Origin: Plecoglossus altivelis
Taxonomy: Eukaryota > Chordata > Actinopteri > Osmeriformes > Plecoglossidae
Assembly (NCBI GenBank): GCA_036571765.1
Contig: BROE01000001.1
Coordinates: 4,168,754-4,232,753 of the forward strand
Direction of reading: 5' to 3'
DNA: 64,000 nt
How positions within the stretch are numbered: the first letter of the stretch is position 1; each line of letters starts with the position of its first letter. Both the position numbers and the translations under genes were made by a program. Under the pieces are notes generated by a model, which saw only the letters and a program-made list of their open reading frames with translations, was not told the DNA's origin and did not search any database. Positions 24,701-33,600 of the stretch are shown here, piece after piece.

Positions 24701-27342
24701 ACCTCAACTTACCTCTCCTATTCTTTCCTCTCCTCTCCTTTCATTTCCTCTCCTATCCTTTCCTCACCTCTCCTCTCCTTTCATTTCCTCTCCTATCCTT
24801 TCCTTACCTCTCCTCTCCTGCAAAACACACATGCCAAGAATGCCAAGGATTCAAATTCACAAATGACGATGAAGACATCAAAGGGAAGCGACCCACAAAT
24901 GCGGGAACGAGGGCTCCATAGCTTTAGAGACACACGCACCCAGCTGGCACACGTTTACCACCGCGCGCCACCACATGCAGTACTAGATACAGACTCGTTG
25001 AAGATCAGTCCATTCACGTCCGCTGCAATCTTGAAACAAGTGACAGCAGAACTACAACAGTAACTAGAACATTATACAAACCCCCCCTCCCTCCCTCCTC
25101 CCTCCAGCTCAGATAGGACCAATAAACAAGCCTGACTGCTCAGTGAACAGTCTCATCTTGGTGCCCCTCTGCCTACCCTGCGGCAGCAAACTAAACGCCT
25201 CTCAGCACGCTCTTGGTGGAACTGGACACGAAGAGATGACAAGAGTCTCTCTTTCTTCCTTCTCTCTTTGGGAGCTAGTTGCCATGGCCACCTCGCGGCA
25301 TCCCTTTTTACATGTAAGTGGCCCGTCCTAAATGTCAGTGGCCTTTCCCATCAAAAGCCTCTCGGACGACCGTGGGACATGTCCCTCGCGTTGCTCCCAG
25401 GTTCAAAGAGCGAACGTGTCGGATCCAGTCGGTGCACAAACCTACCCTTAAGTGGAGTCACATTTGAACCGTGTTATCTAGAGCTTTCATGGGAGGTTAG
25501 CCTTAGTGCATCTAGCATCAGGATGCAGCAGCAGACCAGGATTCTTCTCTCCCCTGGTCTGCTTGGAATCACAGCGTGTCACAGCTCCCTTATGTCCACT
25601 GTCTTTGGTTGAAGTCGTTGCCAAAGGCTTTTTACTTTGTGTGTGTGTGTGTGTGTGTGTGTATTTGAGAAGATGAATAAACAGTCCAGATTCACACATG
25701 GGGTCATTTGGAGGATACTACTGTAAGATGAAACAAGGTCACGTAGACTAACAGCCCCCCCACCACCACCACCCCACCCCCCAGTCTCTCTCCTCAGGGG
25801 GAGCTGGCAAGGTTCACATGATGTAAGCAAAATGGACCAGGACTGGAGACACTCACAAGTATCTCCATTCCTGACTTGACTTGATCAAATGTTACAGTAT
25901 TGTTGCCTAGCAACGCAGATGTGACGAGAGGCATTAATGTTCTCTGCGAAAGACATCCCATGCTAGCCTTTTTAGTTTCTTTCAGATGCTGCTCGTATGC
26001 CATGATATTACATCCTTCTGTGACTGGCTTTGTCTTATTTTGGATTCCAACCATGTAGAATATCTGGGTACGTGGCCAAAGAAGAAGCCCAGATTTTTTA
26101 CTCTGTGTATTGGTGTGTATCTGTCTGTGTGTGTGCATCTGTGTGTGTGTGTGCTTCTGTGTGTGTGTGTGCTTCTGTGTGTGTGCATCTGTGCGTGTGT
26201 GTGCTTCTGTGTGTGTGCATCTGTTTGTGTGCTTCTGTGTGTGTGTGTGCTTCCTCGCTGCTCAGGACACTCTGCTGGAGCTGTTGTGTGAGGCGGTGGC
26301 GTCGGCCCAGCGGCAGGGGCGGGGCCTCCTCATCAGCGGCTTCCCCCGAGACGTCCGCCAGGCTCTGGAGTATGAGGCCAAGGTCAGCGCTCTGGCGGGG
26401 GGTGGGGGAGTGAAGGAAGGAAGGAGAGAGTTCTAGAATAGTGAACCGAGTCGGTGGATGCAGTGGAGAGGAGATGCAGGAGGAGTTTGTGGGTGGAAGG
26501 GGGGGGAGTGGAGGGGGGGAATGAGCTGAGGGAAGGAGAGAGAAGTTCGAGGATTGGTAGAAGAGAGATCGTGAGGAGAAGGAGATATGAGAGAGAAGAG
26601 TGTGGCGGGGGGAGGGGTGGTGAGGGGTGGTGTTGGTGTTGGTGGTGGAGGGAGGTGATAAAACCACTCTCCTGTGGCCTGTGAGTCTTCCTGCGGCCAC
26701 TAATGGCACTAGGCGTGCATTAGCAGAACAGGCCTGGGAATTTCCTGTGTCTTTCCATAAGAAGCGCGTGTGTGTGTGGTGCCGTGCGTCCCTCAGATGG
26801 GGGAGCCGTCTCTGGTGTTGCTGCTGGAGTGTTCCTCAGACACCATGACCTCCAGGCTGCAGTGTCGCGCTCACTCCGCCTCTGGGCTGGGCTTCCACCC
26901 GGACAGAGAGAGGGACAGGGACAGAGAGGGCCGCTCCCCCAGGAGGGTGGACAGCTACCGCACTGACTCCCAGCCCGTGGCCTCTCACTACGAACACAGG
27001 AAGCTCCTTCACAAGGTGAGGGGAGTGTGTGTGTGTGGTCACACCAGAAGTATGTGTTCATGACACTGCATGTGTACGTAAAAGGAAATGCCACAAGAGA
27101 ATATGTCAACTGAAAGCAGAACGGAATAGAACAGTCACACCACGCTATTATCGTAATATTAAATATCATTAAGTATCATTAAGCCTCATTAAGTATAATT
27201 GTATGTCTGTTTGTCTAGACTTAGTGTCGAACATTTTGATTGTCTTTTGGATCAGCAAGTGTTTTTGTGTGTTCAGATTGATGCAGAGAGGATGCCAGAG
27301 GAGGTGTTCTCCCAGATCTGCCTGGCCATGGACTCCTGCTAG
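257..27342 (+). CDS. ak5: Adenylate kinase isoenzyme 5, 3' part (ten exons, 375 residues plus stop)
   Basis: AK5 catalyses reversible phosphoryl transfer between nucleoside triphosphates and AMP/dAMP in the cytosol; in mammals it is mainly a brain enzyme and has two adenylate kinase domains in tandem. Coding exons: 257-370, 5526-5717, 11024-11114, 13847-13923, 19037-19079, 19670-19714, 24393-24556, 26266-26382, 26797-27015, 27277-27342. All are in phase and give 375 residues plus stop, close to the matching part of human AK5. The first two exons hold the second half of kinase domain 1, with intact VIDGFPRD and a GRPDD lid. A short acidic linker follows, then domain 2 from a P-loop reading GGPGSGKALQ. 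Domain 1's own P-loop and the N-terminus lie upstream of the window. Domain 2 is strongly diverged at catalytic positions. Identity is supported by sequence and by the neighbours ZZZ3, USP33 and MIGA1. Confidence 0.95.
2659..2732. repeat. TG/TCTG microsatellite
   Basis: Interrupted TG repeat with regular TC interruptions, followed by a G-run. Confidence 0.9.
3263..3336. repeat. GAGA/GAAG/GGAA microsatellite
   Basis: Purine-rich on the AK5 sense strand; an exception to the pyrimidine-sense pattern. Confidence 0.85.
5526..5717 (+). CDS. ak5: AK5 exon: lid region of kinase domain 1
   Basis: This exon encodes 64 residues in phase 0, from ICSPDLVVFLACTNQRLKER to ERGLIVT. It holds the intact lid signature GRPDDNPKATERRL, with the arginines and paired aspartates expected of an active adenylate kinase. 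The acceptor is CCTGCAG and the donor is GTATGG. Confidence 0.95.
7909..8183. repeat. 45-bp minisatellite, about six copies
   Basis: The unit runs from CCTTGGTGCTGGA(T/C)CCTGGG through CGTGGTGCTGAAGT. Copies differ by a few substitutions. Because 45 is a multiple of three, it creates a long spurious open frame. Confidence 0.92.
9209..9237. repeat. CA microsatellite
   Basis: Perfect CA run of about 14 units. Confidence 0.9.
11024..11114 (+). CDS. ak5: AK5 exon: end of kinase domain 1
   Basis: This exon encodes LDADRDEEEVFCDISMTVDN and the following KLFPSKEPVA, ending after one base of a Gly codon. It closely matches the human DADRDEDEVFYDISMAVDNK segment. The donor is GTAAGA. Confidence 0.94.
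11115..13846 (+). other. ak5: AK5 intron, 2.7 kb
   Basis: It holds an AT-rich block at 11640-12130 with many TAAT cores, a CAT run at 12729-12748 and a CT run that forms the polypyrimidine tract of the next exon. No coding signal. Confidence 0.7.
13847..13923 (+). CDS. ak5: AK5 exon: acidic inter-domain linker
   Basis: These 77 nt encode PSELDLSLLGDNSSLADVAC and KYDEP after a split Gly codon. The exon is poorly conserved, as the linker is in mammals. Its acceptor follows an uninterrupted CT run of about 38 nt, so a microsatellite serves as the polypyrimidine tract. The donor is GTGAGT. Confidence 0.85.
13985..14210. repeat. Pyrimidine minisatellite (CTTCCTC / CACGACCCC)
   Basis: Imperfect mixtures of CTTCCTC and CCACGACCCC blocks repeat over 225 bp, right after an AK5 exon. 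Confidence 0.88.
15931..15990. repeat. Perfect 21-bp inverted repeat with 11-nt loop
   Basis: The left arm 35-55 and right arm 67-87 (of 15900) are exact reverse complements (GCTTTCATGACAAGCTATTT(T) on the right). One bulge lets pairing extend by three more bases (TTC/GAA). Confidence 0.93.
16361..16634. repeat. CTGC/CTGT tetranucleotide tract
   Basis: Blocks of CTGC and CTGT alternate over about 270 bp, giving long spurious open frames on both strands. Confidence 0.93.
17326..17655. repeat. CT-rich repeat tract
   Basis: TCTCTCGCCCTTTC-type units grade into CTGT and then pure CT. Confidence 0.92.
18610..18840. repeat. Tandem repeat of about 28 bp
   Basis: Units of CTTTATACTCTATATAGTCT and GCTCTGTGT repeat six to seven times. 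AT-rich with many TATA words. Confidence 0.88.
19037..19079 (+). CDS. ak5: AK5 small exon in the linker (43 nt)
   Basis: This exon encodes AEEEEMGYAEGSTD plus one base. It corresponds in position to the human linker segment before the second P-loop. The acceptor is TGATAG after a CT-rich tract and the donor is GTAAGT. Phase matches both neighbouring exons. Confidence 0.8.
19080..19669 (+). other. ak5: AK5 intron, 0.6 kb
   Basis: A TG run at 19095-19130 follows the donor closely. Nothing else is recognised. Confidence 0.7.
19670..19714 (+). CDS. ak5: AK5 small exon: first beta strand of kinase domain 2 (45 nt)
   Basis: This exon encodes S-YSTERKKPKVIFMM-G. KVIFMMG corresponds to KIIFIIG, the strand leading into the second P-loop of AK5. 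The acceptor is TCGCAG and the donor is GTACGT. Confidence 0.9.
20955..21048. repeat. Facing C-run and G-run block (quadruplex-prone)
   Basis: A C-rich half (CCCCCATCCCCCCTG type) is followed by GGGGGACAGGGGGGAT repeated three times. Confidence 0.9.
21141..21244. repeat. 18-bp tandem repeat, six copies
   Basis: The unit GCTTCACAGTGTAACTTG has two 17-bp variants. Confidence 0.92.
21460..21783. repeat. CT-rich tract
   Basis: CTCTCTCTCCCTCTCTGTCC-type repeats end in pure CT. Confidence 0.92.
22755..22850. mobile_element. Dispersed teleost repeat fragment (short interspersed type)
   Basis: AGAATCAGAATCAGAACCAG, then TTTTATTCGCCATGCAAG, ATATACAAGCACAGAATTT and ACTGTGGCAGG resemble a very common fish interspersed repeat (AGAATCAGAATCAG..TTTATTGGCCA..ACAAGGAATTTG). 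I recall this from general experience; family name uncertain. Confidence 0.5.
23998..24149. repeat. CT-rich tract
   Basis: CTCTCTCCCTC-type repeats over 150 bp. Confidence 0.9.
24393..24556 (+). CDS. ak5: AK5 exon: P-loop and first half of kinase domain 2 (diverged)
   Basis: This exon encodes GPGSGKALQSERMEERLGLR through ERGETLPE (54 residues after a split Gly). The family motif GPGSGKGTQ is changed to GPGSGKALQ, and the AMP-site motif STGELLR is changed to CPGDLLC. The lysine of the P-loop is kept. Acceptor and donor (GTCAGT) are good. Confidence 0.9.
24572..24818. repeat. TCCTC/TCCTTTCC imperfect repeats
   Basis: Pyrimidine-rich pentamer-type repeats begin 15 nt after an AK5 donor. Confidence 0.88.
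26100..26254. repeat. TG/CTTC mixed repeat
   Basis: TGTGTGTGCATC and TGTGTGTGCTTC units run up to the branch/acceptor region of an AK5 exon. Confidence 0.9.
26266..26382 (+). CDS. ak5: AK5 exon: central part of kinase domain 2
   Basis: This exon encodes 39 residues starting DTLLELLCEAVASAQRQGRG and including LLISGFPRDVRQALEYEAK. The GFPRD arginine is retained, but the aspartate before GFPR in LIDGFPR is serine here. The donor is GTCAGC. Confidence 0.93.
26383..26796 (+). other. ak5: AK5 intron, 0.4 kb, G-rich
   Basis: The first 270 nt are G/A-rich with many GGG runs, the reverse of the CT-rich pattern of other AK5 introns. No coding signal. Confidence 0.65.
26797..27015 (+). CDS. ak5: AK5 exon: lid region of kinase domain 2 (degenerate)
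   Basis: These 73 residues in phase 0 start MGEPSLVLLLECSSDTMTSR. Where the family has a compact GR-x-DD lid, this exon has an arginine/aspartate low-complexity stretch (residues about 34-50 of the exon), and then RRVDSYR and VASHYEHRKLLHK, which align with KRLEAYY and the YYETKTQLHK end of human AK5. The donor is GTGAGG. Confidence 0.92.
27277..27342 (+). CDS. ak5: AK5 terminal coding exon
   Basis: This exon encodes IDAERMPEEVFSQICLAMDS C and a TAG stop. It matches the human ending INAEGTPEDVFLQLCTAIDS in length and pattern. The acceptor is GTTCAG. Confidence 0.95.
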   Translation: MDAERMPEEVFSQICLAMDSC

Positions 27343-27460
27343 AGGCTCCACACCGTCTAGACTCTCGCCAATCCCCCCCCCCTGCCCCCTACAGGCCTGG
27401 ATGTCTAACTACGCTAGCCCACCCCTGCAGACTGATCCTCACCCCTTTGTACCAACTCAG

Positions 27461-27616
27461 TCTTAGACCAAGTCTTAGACCAAGTCTTAGACCCAGTCTT
27501 AGACCCAGTCTTAGACCCAGTCTTAGACTCAGTCTTAGACCCAGTCTTAGACTCAGTCTTAGACTCAGTCTTAGACTCAGTCTTAGACCCAGTCTTAGAC
27601 TCAGTCTTAGACCCAG
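27461..27616. repeat. 12-bp tandem repeat, 13 copies, in the AK5 3'UTR
   Basis: The unit TCTTAGACCCAG has a CC/CT/CA variation. GTCTTAGAC inside the unit is nearly self-complementary. Confidence 0.93.
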
Positions 27617-28108
27617 TTCAGAGACTAAACACAAACACATGCTCAATGCATGTGTCATTAAATGTCTCAACAATTCCCACCAGCACTCTGTGTCATTGAC
27701 AGAACCGAAACCCTTTTTGTGACACAAAACCAAAGTGTTTGGCTGTCAGGAAAGCAACTTACTGTACACACAGTACGCTTGTTTTGTTCTTTCGCAGTGA
27801 TTGCAGTGATACATGCTGTCGACTCCAGCCACAGATTGAGAGACGCGCGCGCAGGGGAAATACGAACGTTCAACAGGCGTTTCCCACAGCTAGCGACAGG
27901 GGTGTGTGTGTGTGTATATGCTCATGTTCCCGTGCACAGACTGTGTTATTGTAGCAAGCATGCAAGGGTTACAATCAAGCTTATTGCCTTTTGTGTTGAA
28001 TTTAAAGATTTGAAATTAAAAGTGTTGCATCTCTTATCCGGCTGACTGCAGGCTTCTCATTTGGGACTGTGTCATCTATTTGCGTGTCAAGTCCAATATT
28101 TAACGTTC

Positions 28109-28114
28109 AATAAA
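28109..28114 (+). terminator. ak5: AK5 polyadenylation signal AATAAA
   Basis: This AATAAA lies about 770 nt after the AK5 stop in a TTCAATAAAG context. It is the first canonical hexamer on the plus strand that I noticed after the stop. Confidence 0.65.
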
Positions 28115-28889
28115 GACAGTTTATTTGGTAAATCAGTCTCCTGAATTTGTTCTGGAATAGAACTCAAGATGACCAAGCAAGATTTCAGATTGTGTCAAGC
28201 CTGTCACAGTTTGCAGCAGTTTTTGCCATTGGAATTTTTTTTCTTCTTCTTTGTGACATCAAAGCTGACCCCACCTGTCAGTCAGTCAGTCAAAGGGATC
28301 TGATCCTGTTCATCCACGCAGGCCTGAAAGCTCACATCAAACAGCGATAACTACCCCATAAATCCTGCTTTTCATTTTTCAGAGGTTAAATCCTCGTTTT
28401 GAAAAAAAAAAAATGGTGGCAGAGGATGAAAAGTAAATGAGGATAATTACAACGCTCTGGCTTTTAAGAGCGATACCCTGCTGGTTAGACCTCAGATTGG
28501 AAGACGAGCCACACGGCGCTCAAGCGTCTGTCAGTGTGAACCAATGTTTCAAGCACCTGTGTTTACCGTCCCAAACCCCCCTAATCCTAATCCCCCTCCA
28601 CAGAAATATGAATGCGTTTTTAATCTCCCATAGACAAATTAGTCTAGAAAAATCATATTTGCCCCAACACACCTGCTGTTTCAACTCAATCTATATCGCC
28701 CTCATTCAAATCCTTCAACCATCTGATGCTTGTTAAACCAGGGGAGCCTGCTACTATTGTGGGATAGCGCCACCTGGAGGAGGCAGAGTGTATAATCCTA
28801 TCTAGGTCAACTGGTCCATAAAACACCTGTCAGACGAGGACAAAAGACTCCAGAAGTCGACGTGTAGAAAGACTCTTCACATACTTTTT

Positions 28890-30525
28890 TTTATTTCCAC
28901 TGTTCTCCTCTAGCATTGTTTTTTTATTTGTATTTTTTTGGACATTATTTAAGAACAGACTGTTATACACAGATATTGAAGCTAGGGGAAGGGGTGAAGG
29001 GAGACGAAAGGAACCCCATACAAAATGGCGTCTACTTTAAGCACAACAAAAACCGAGGTGTATAAAATAACGTGGATGTTCCACTGCGGAGGCGGCGACC
29101 GCCACCACATTGGTTCTTATCTTCTTTTTTTCTTTTTTTTAAATAGGTTAATAAAAATACAATCTTTCTTGTGGACTGCAAACTGAAAGAGGATCTAGAG
29201 GTGTTGTGATTGGGTTGTGTCATGGAGGACAGTACAGGCTGCAGAGTAGGGGGGGGGGGTTCTCCAGACAAAGTAAATGGCACACAGCAACTACCACTGG
29301 GTATTTATCACCATTTGAATACTCCACATGATCAACGACGGCACACATTGGAAAAATAAAATTAAAAGAAAAAGAAGAGGGGAAACAATAATTTCTACAT
29401 CCTTTTATTCTCGTATGTCTATATGCATCCCACAAGTCTTCCTTCAGCTTGTGTTGTCCATGCTGTAGTGCTATTTAACTGGAAACTGACCAGGTTGAGA
29501 TAACTGGGTGGGGGGTGGGTGACATTTAAAGACAAAGAAACAACCGTGGAGGGGGGAGGGTTGAGACGTGAGGAGGGAGGGAGAGCAAGAGAGAGGGAGA
29601 GAGAGGGAGAGAGAGGGGGAGAGAGAGAGAGGGAGAGAGATGGGGAGAGCAGCGATGAGTGACAGTGGTAGTCCCTCAGCGTGGTTGGTCACAGGGTCCG
29701 TTAAACAGGTGCGTCTTTAGAAATGTACGGATCACCAAAGCTCCTGTGATTGGTTAAAAACCTGGTACCAATCCAAAAAAAAGAGAAAATCCCGGCTTTG
29801 AGTCCCTCCCTCAGACAACCCCAGGGTTCTTGACTCCAGGCCCGTCCCAACTGAGGAAGCTTAATTCATAAATACTCCACTACAGATAGATTTACCTGGG
29901 ACAATTTGTTTCACTCATAGAGAGCAGAGGTCAGCCTGACCTCCGTGCGACCCTTGGCTGACGAGAGGGTCCGCTACACTGGGAGACTGATCACACGTTC
30001 ACACCATTACACTGAGCACTGAGCGGGGGTCTGCCTGCGTCGCCAGTTAGGTACTGTGGGGCCAGAGGAAGGAGGAGGAAAGGAGGAGGGGGGGGGTCCT
30101 GGTTCTCTTGAGTCACTGGGAATGTCGGTGTGCCAACAGTTTTTCTGTGTTTTTTTTTTGCTGCTTCTTCTGTAGTTCCTTTTTTTAGTTTATTTTCTTA
30201 AATAGTGTGTTTGTTTCAGAGACTTGTTCCGTTGGTGGTAGATAACGTGGCCCCATTCTCTGAGGGAGCCCTCCTGGCCCCCCTCTGTGGCGAGTGAGGG
30301 TGACCAGCCTCCACGGGGCCCCCTCACCCCACCCCGCCGCCACCATCCACTGCTGTGGGGGAGGGAGGGTGTGGATACCGGGCTGTCTGTCTGCTTGCCT
30401 GCCTGCCTGCCTGTCTGTCTGCCTGGCTGGCTGGGCGACGGGTTAAGCAGTATCTGGAACTTGGAGAATGAAGCCATGCACAGAGAGGCCTGTGGGATGC
30501 TGTGGGAGATAAGCCTTGGCGCCTG
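28890..30525 (-). other. zzz3: ZZZ3 3' untranslated region
   Basis: This is downstream of the ZZZ3 stop on the minus strand. Candidate AATAAA signals on that strand occur at 29404-29409, 28923-28928 and 28890-28895. The region holds a GA-rich tract at 29576-29642 and a CTGC/CTGT tract at 30390-30434. With AK5 ending near 28.1 kb, the two genes converge tail-to-tail about 0.8 kb apart. The true end is not determined. Confidence 0.55.
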
Positions 30526-30670
30526 TCATCTGTTGGCAGGGAAGTAGTTGGGGTCCAGGTAGTTGTAGCCCGCGCTCTGAGGCAGGCAGTAGTCCCGGTC
30601 CAGGAAGGTCTCGGTGTGGTACACAGGCTCCAGATGGTGGCTGGGTTTATGAGTCTCGGTCTTGAACAAG
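30526..30670 (-). CDS. zzz3: ZZZ3 terminal coding exon, residues 870-917
   Basis: This exon encodes LFKTETHKPSHHLEPVYHTE, then TFLDRDYCLPQSAGYNYLDP and NYFPANR, with a TGA stop at 30526-30528. It supplies the final histidines of the ZZ finger and the invariant ZZZ3 C-terminus. Confidence 0.96.
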
Positions 30671-33600
30671 CTGGAAAGGGAGGAGCGAAGGAAAGCATCA
30701 AGGAAGGCGTCCCATTGGACAGAAGCGGCGGGTAGTAAACGGTTTCAGAGCTTTAGCGTGATCCAACGTTAAACTGACCCCCGAGGTTTTGCTTTGACTC
30801 ACGACGTCTGTATCAAAACATCCCCTGAATCTCCTTTACCTGCACTACGATGACGGACTGTCAGAAGTCATTAGAAGAGGCGGATGACTGTTCGCGCTGC
30901 CCTAGTGGGGGGTACTTACCAGTCAGAGCAGTTGGAGCAGAAGTCGACAGCGTTGTCTGAGGGACAATCCTGACAGTGCCACCTCACGCCCAGGATCGGC
31001 TCCATGCCACACATGTCACACTGCGGAGAGAGGGAGAGAGAGAGAGGGAGAGAGAGAGAGACGGGGAGAGAGAGAGGGAGTCACGCTTCACCAACTACTG
31101 TCATGCATTATGCATCGCAGGCTTTCTGTACAGCGAAACATTCATGCAGTAACAAACTCGTGCCATGTGAACATCTCTTCCTGTGGTCGGCCATGAAAGC
31201 AAGGCAGCAAGAACACATCGTTGAAGCTTCGCATGACAACACAGTGCATGACCTTAACAACAAAAAAAGCACAATTCGACAGACCGCCTTGAGCATGTTT
31301 ACCTTGTCACCAGGACCTGCTTAATGACATGGAGGAGTTTTCCCTGTCTCCTCTGAGCCCCAGAGCCCTGTCATGCAGCGCTGGGAGCAGGGCTGGTGCT
31401 GAGCCTCACCTTGTAGCCCTGGTGCTGAGCCTCACCTTGTAGCCCTGGTGCTGAGCCTCACCTTGTAGCCCTGGTGCTGAGCCTCACCTTGTAGCCCTGG
31501 TGCTGAGTCAGGCCGCTGTCAGCCTGCAGCTCCTGCAGCTTGTGCCTCTTCTGCCTCTTCAGCTCTTGCAGCTCCTTGTACTCCGGCAGGTGGCGGTACT
31601 CCAGGGGGACGGCCTCCTCATCCTGAGGAACACACACACACACACACACACATATCTCATGTTGAAGATTGCCTTCGAATACAAAGATATCTCTGACATG
31701 GCTGATACGCTGAGACATGACAGGAGAACTCCCAGCGTGTGTCTACCTGTGTGACTACCCTCTCTCTGCTACCATGTGCTCCATCGCCAGACCAGACAAA
31801 CTCAATACAGGCGGATGTCAGGGTCGCTACCTGTTCATTTACCAGTCATCCAAAGCGACGTGCGTTATGGGATTTGAGTCTATCTACCCACGGCCTGCCC
31901 ATGCCTTGCTCGCCCGTGACGCTGGGGGTTTGGCGAGCAGGCCCAGCTCACCGCCCCCCCCAGCAGCCTGCGTTGCTGGCAGGGCGCGGCAGCTGCGCTC
32001 TCAAAGGTTAGCACCATCAGCCGGGCAGGGGGAAAATGTCAACGTTTCGCATCGCGGCGGGAGAGCGAGCGTGGTACGCAGCGGTCTCCGTGGCAGCGGA
32101 GATAAGGTCGGAGCGACACGCGAGCGGGAAGCGGCGGTGCTCTGATGCTGGGTGGAGGAGCGCGCTCGCCAACTGTCTAAGTGTCTAATTGCTCCATTAT
32201 AGTGCAGGGAGGGTAAGAGGGGCTCCAAAAGGGAGGGTAAAATATTAGGTTTTAGAAAAACAACCTCGTGGCCTTAAAGCTTAAACGGTGGTTTGCTCAG
32301 CCGAACGTGAGAAAATCTGTCGCTTAGCCTCGTAGGTGCCTGTGTTTACATAACACTGTGCGCATACAGCGGCTTATAAACGATGGCGCCACAGTGACAA
32401 GGCATGTGATCAGAGAGAGAGAGAGAGAGAGAGAGGCAGAGAGCGAGAGAGGCAGAGAGCGAGAGAGGCAGAGAGCGAGAGAGCGAGAGAGAGCGAGCGA
32501 GAGAGAGCGAGAGAGAGAGAGCGAGAGAGAGCGAGAGAGAGCGAGAGAGAGCGAGAGAGAGCGAGAGAGAGAGCGAGCGAGAGAGAGGCGTGACATCCGA
32601 GAGAGAGAGAGCGAGCGACCAAGAGAGCGAGCGAGGGCGAGAGGAGAGGCGTTCCGGGCGGCAGACTGACCGAGTCGTCAGCAGAGTGGTCCTGCAGGCT
32701 GCTGAAGAACCTGCTGTGTTCGTCCTCCTCGTCCATGTAGACCGGAGGCTCGTACGAGGTGAGGAAGGTGGACTGCCTGTACAGGTGCTTGTTGAGATGG
32801 TGCTGCCTCTTACTGGACGCCTGTGGTGCCGCAGCAAACACGGGGAGTTAAGAGGGTTCCGGGAGGCTGCCAACGGTTGCTAAGTGTTATGGGGTGGATT
32901 TGTGGGTACCTTCTTGCTGTAAATGCACATGTTGGGAGTTCTGCCAGGCACAGGGATTCCTGCTTTTGTCAGTTTGATGAAATACTTCTGCACCCTACTG
33001 GCAACCTGGACACAAAGCAACAAGACAAGATGATTGGTCTAAAATCGGAAACAATCTGGGATTAGGCAAATAACTCCCTTTGTCCAATTGGGTATCAAGT
33101 CATTTTGAAAAGGGGTTTTTATGACATCCGTGTTGGTAGCAAATCATCAGAACCTCTTCAGATCACTAGTCTCTCTCCTAATGTATAATAGACATCTTTC
33201 TGACCACCTGTATGTTTATGACTAAACTGTTAGCATGCATCTGTGCACCACAAACACCCCTTCTGGGGTAAGATTAGGACTCCCATTACACAGTTGGGCT
33301 GTTTATGTAAATGTGAGTGGAGAGAGCAGCTAATAACATTAAAGACATTTAACACTAATGAGAAGCTCTAACATTTCACCTGCTGCTAAAGAGGCTTGTT
33401 CAATTTTTTTTTACCGCAGTAGAAAATGCCTATTGAGAATTGTGTCGTTCAATTGTCATTATATTTCCTGTCTAATGACATTCCTGTCCTGTGGTTTCCT
33501 GTGCTGCTCCTCAGCGCAGCACAGCTGTGTGACAGTGTAGCCAAGCGGGGGGGGGGGGAGCGGTTGTCACCTGTTTGGCTGTCCGGTTCCCCAGATCGTC

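Larger units (their letters stand above)
24557..26265 (+). other. ak5: AK5 intron, 1.7 kb
   Basis: It holds imperfect TCCTC/TCCTT repeats (24572-24818) right after the donor, a TG run (25637-25662) and mixed TG/CTTC repeats (26100-26254) ending at the acceptor of the next exon. Confidence 0.7.
27343..28130 (+). other. ak5: AK5 3' untranslated region with poly(A) signal
   Basis: The sequence after the stop lacks coding signal. It contains thirteen 12-bp repeats at 27461-27616 and a canonical AATAAA at 28109-28114. Cleavage is expected 10-30 nt further on. This end is inferred from the hexamer only. Confidence 0.7.

Noticed and set aside
23780..25063. A 427-codon open frame on the plus strand
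   Set aside because: It passes through a CT tract, the AK5 P-loop exon and a TCCTC repeat. Only 24393-24556 is coding; the rest lacks support and crosses good splice sites.
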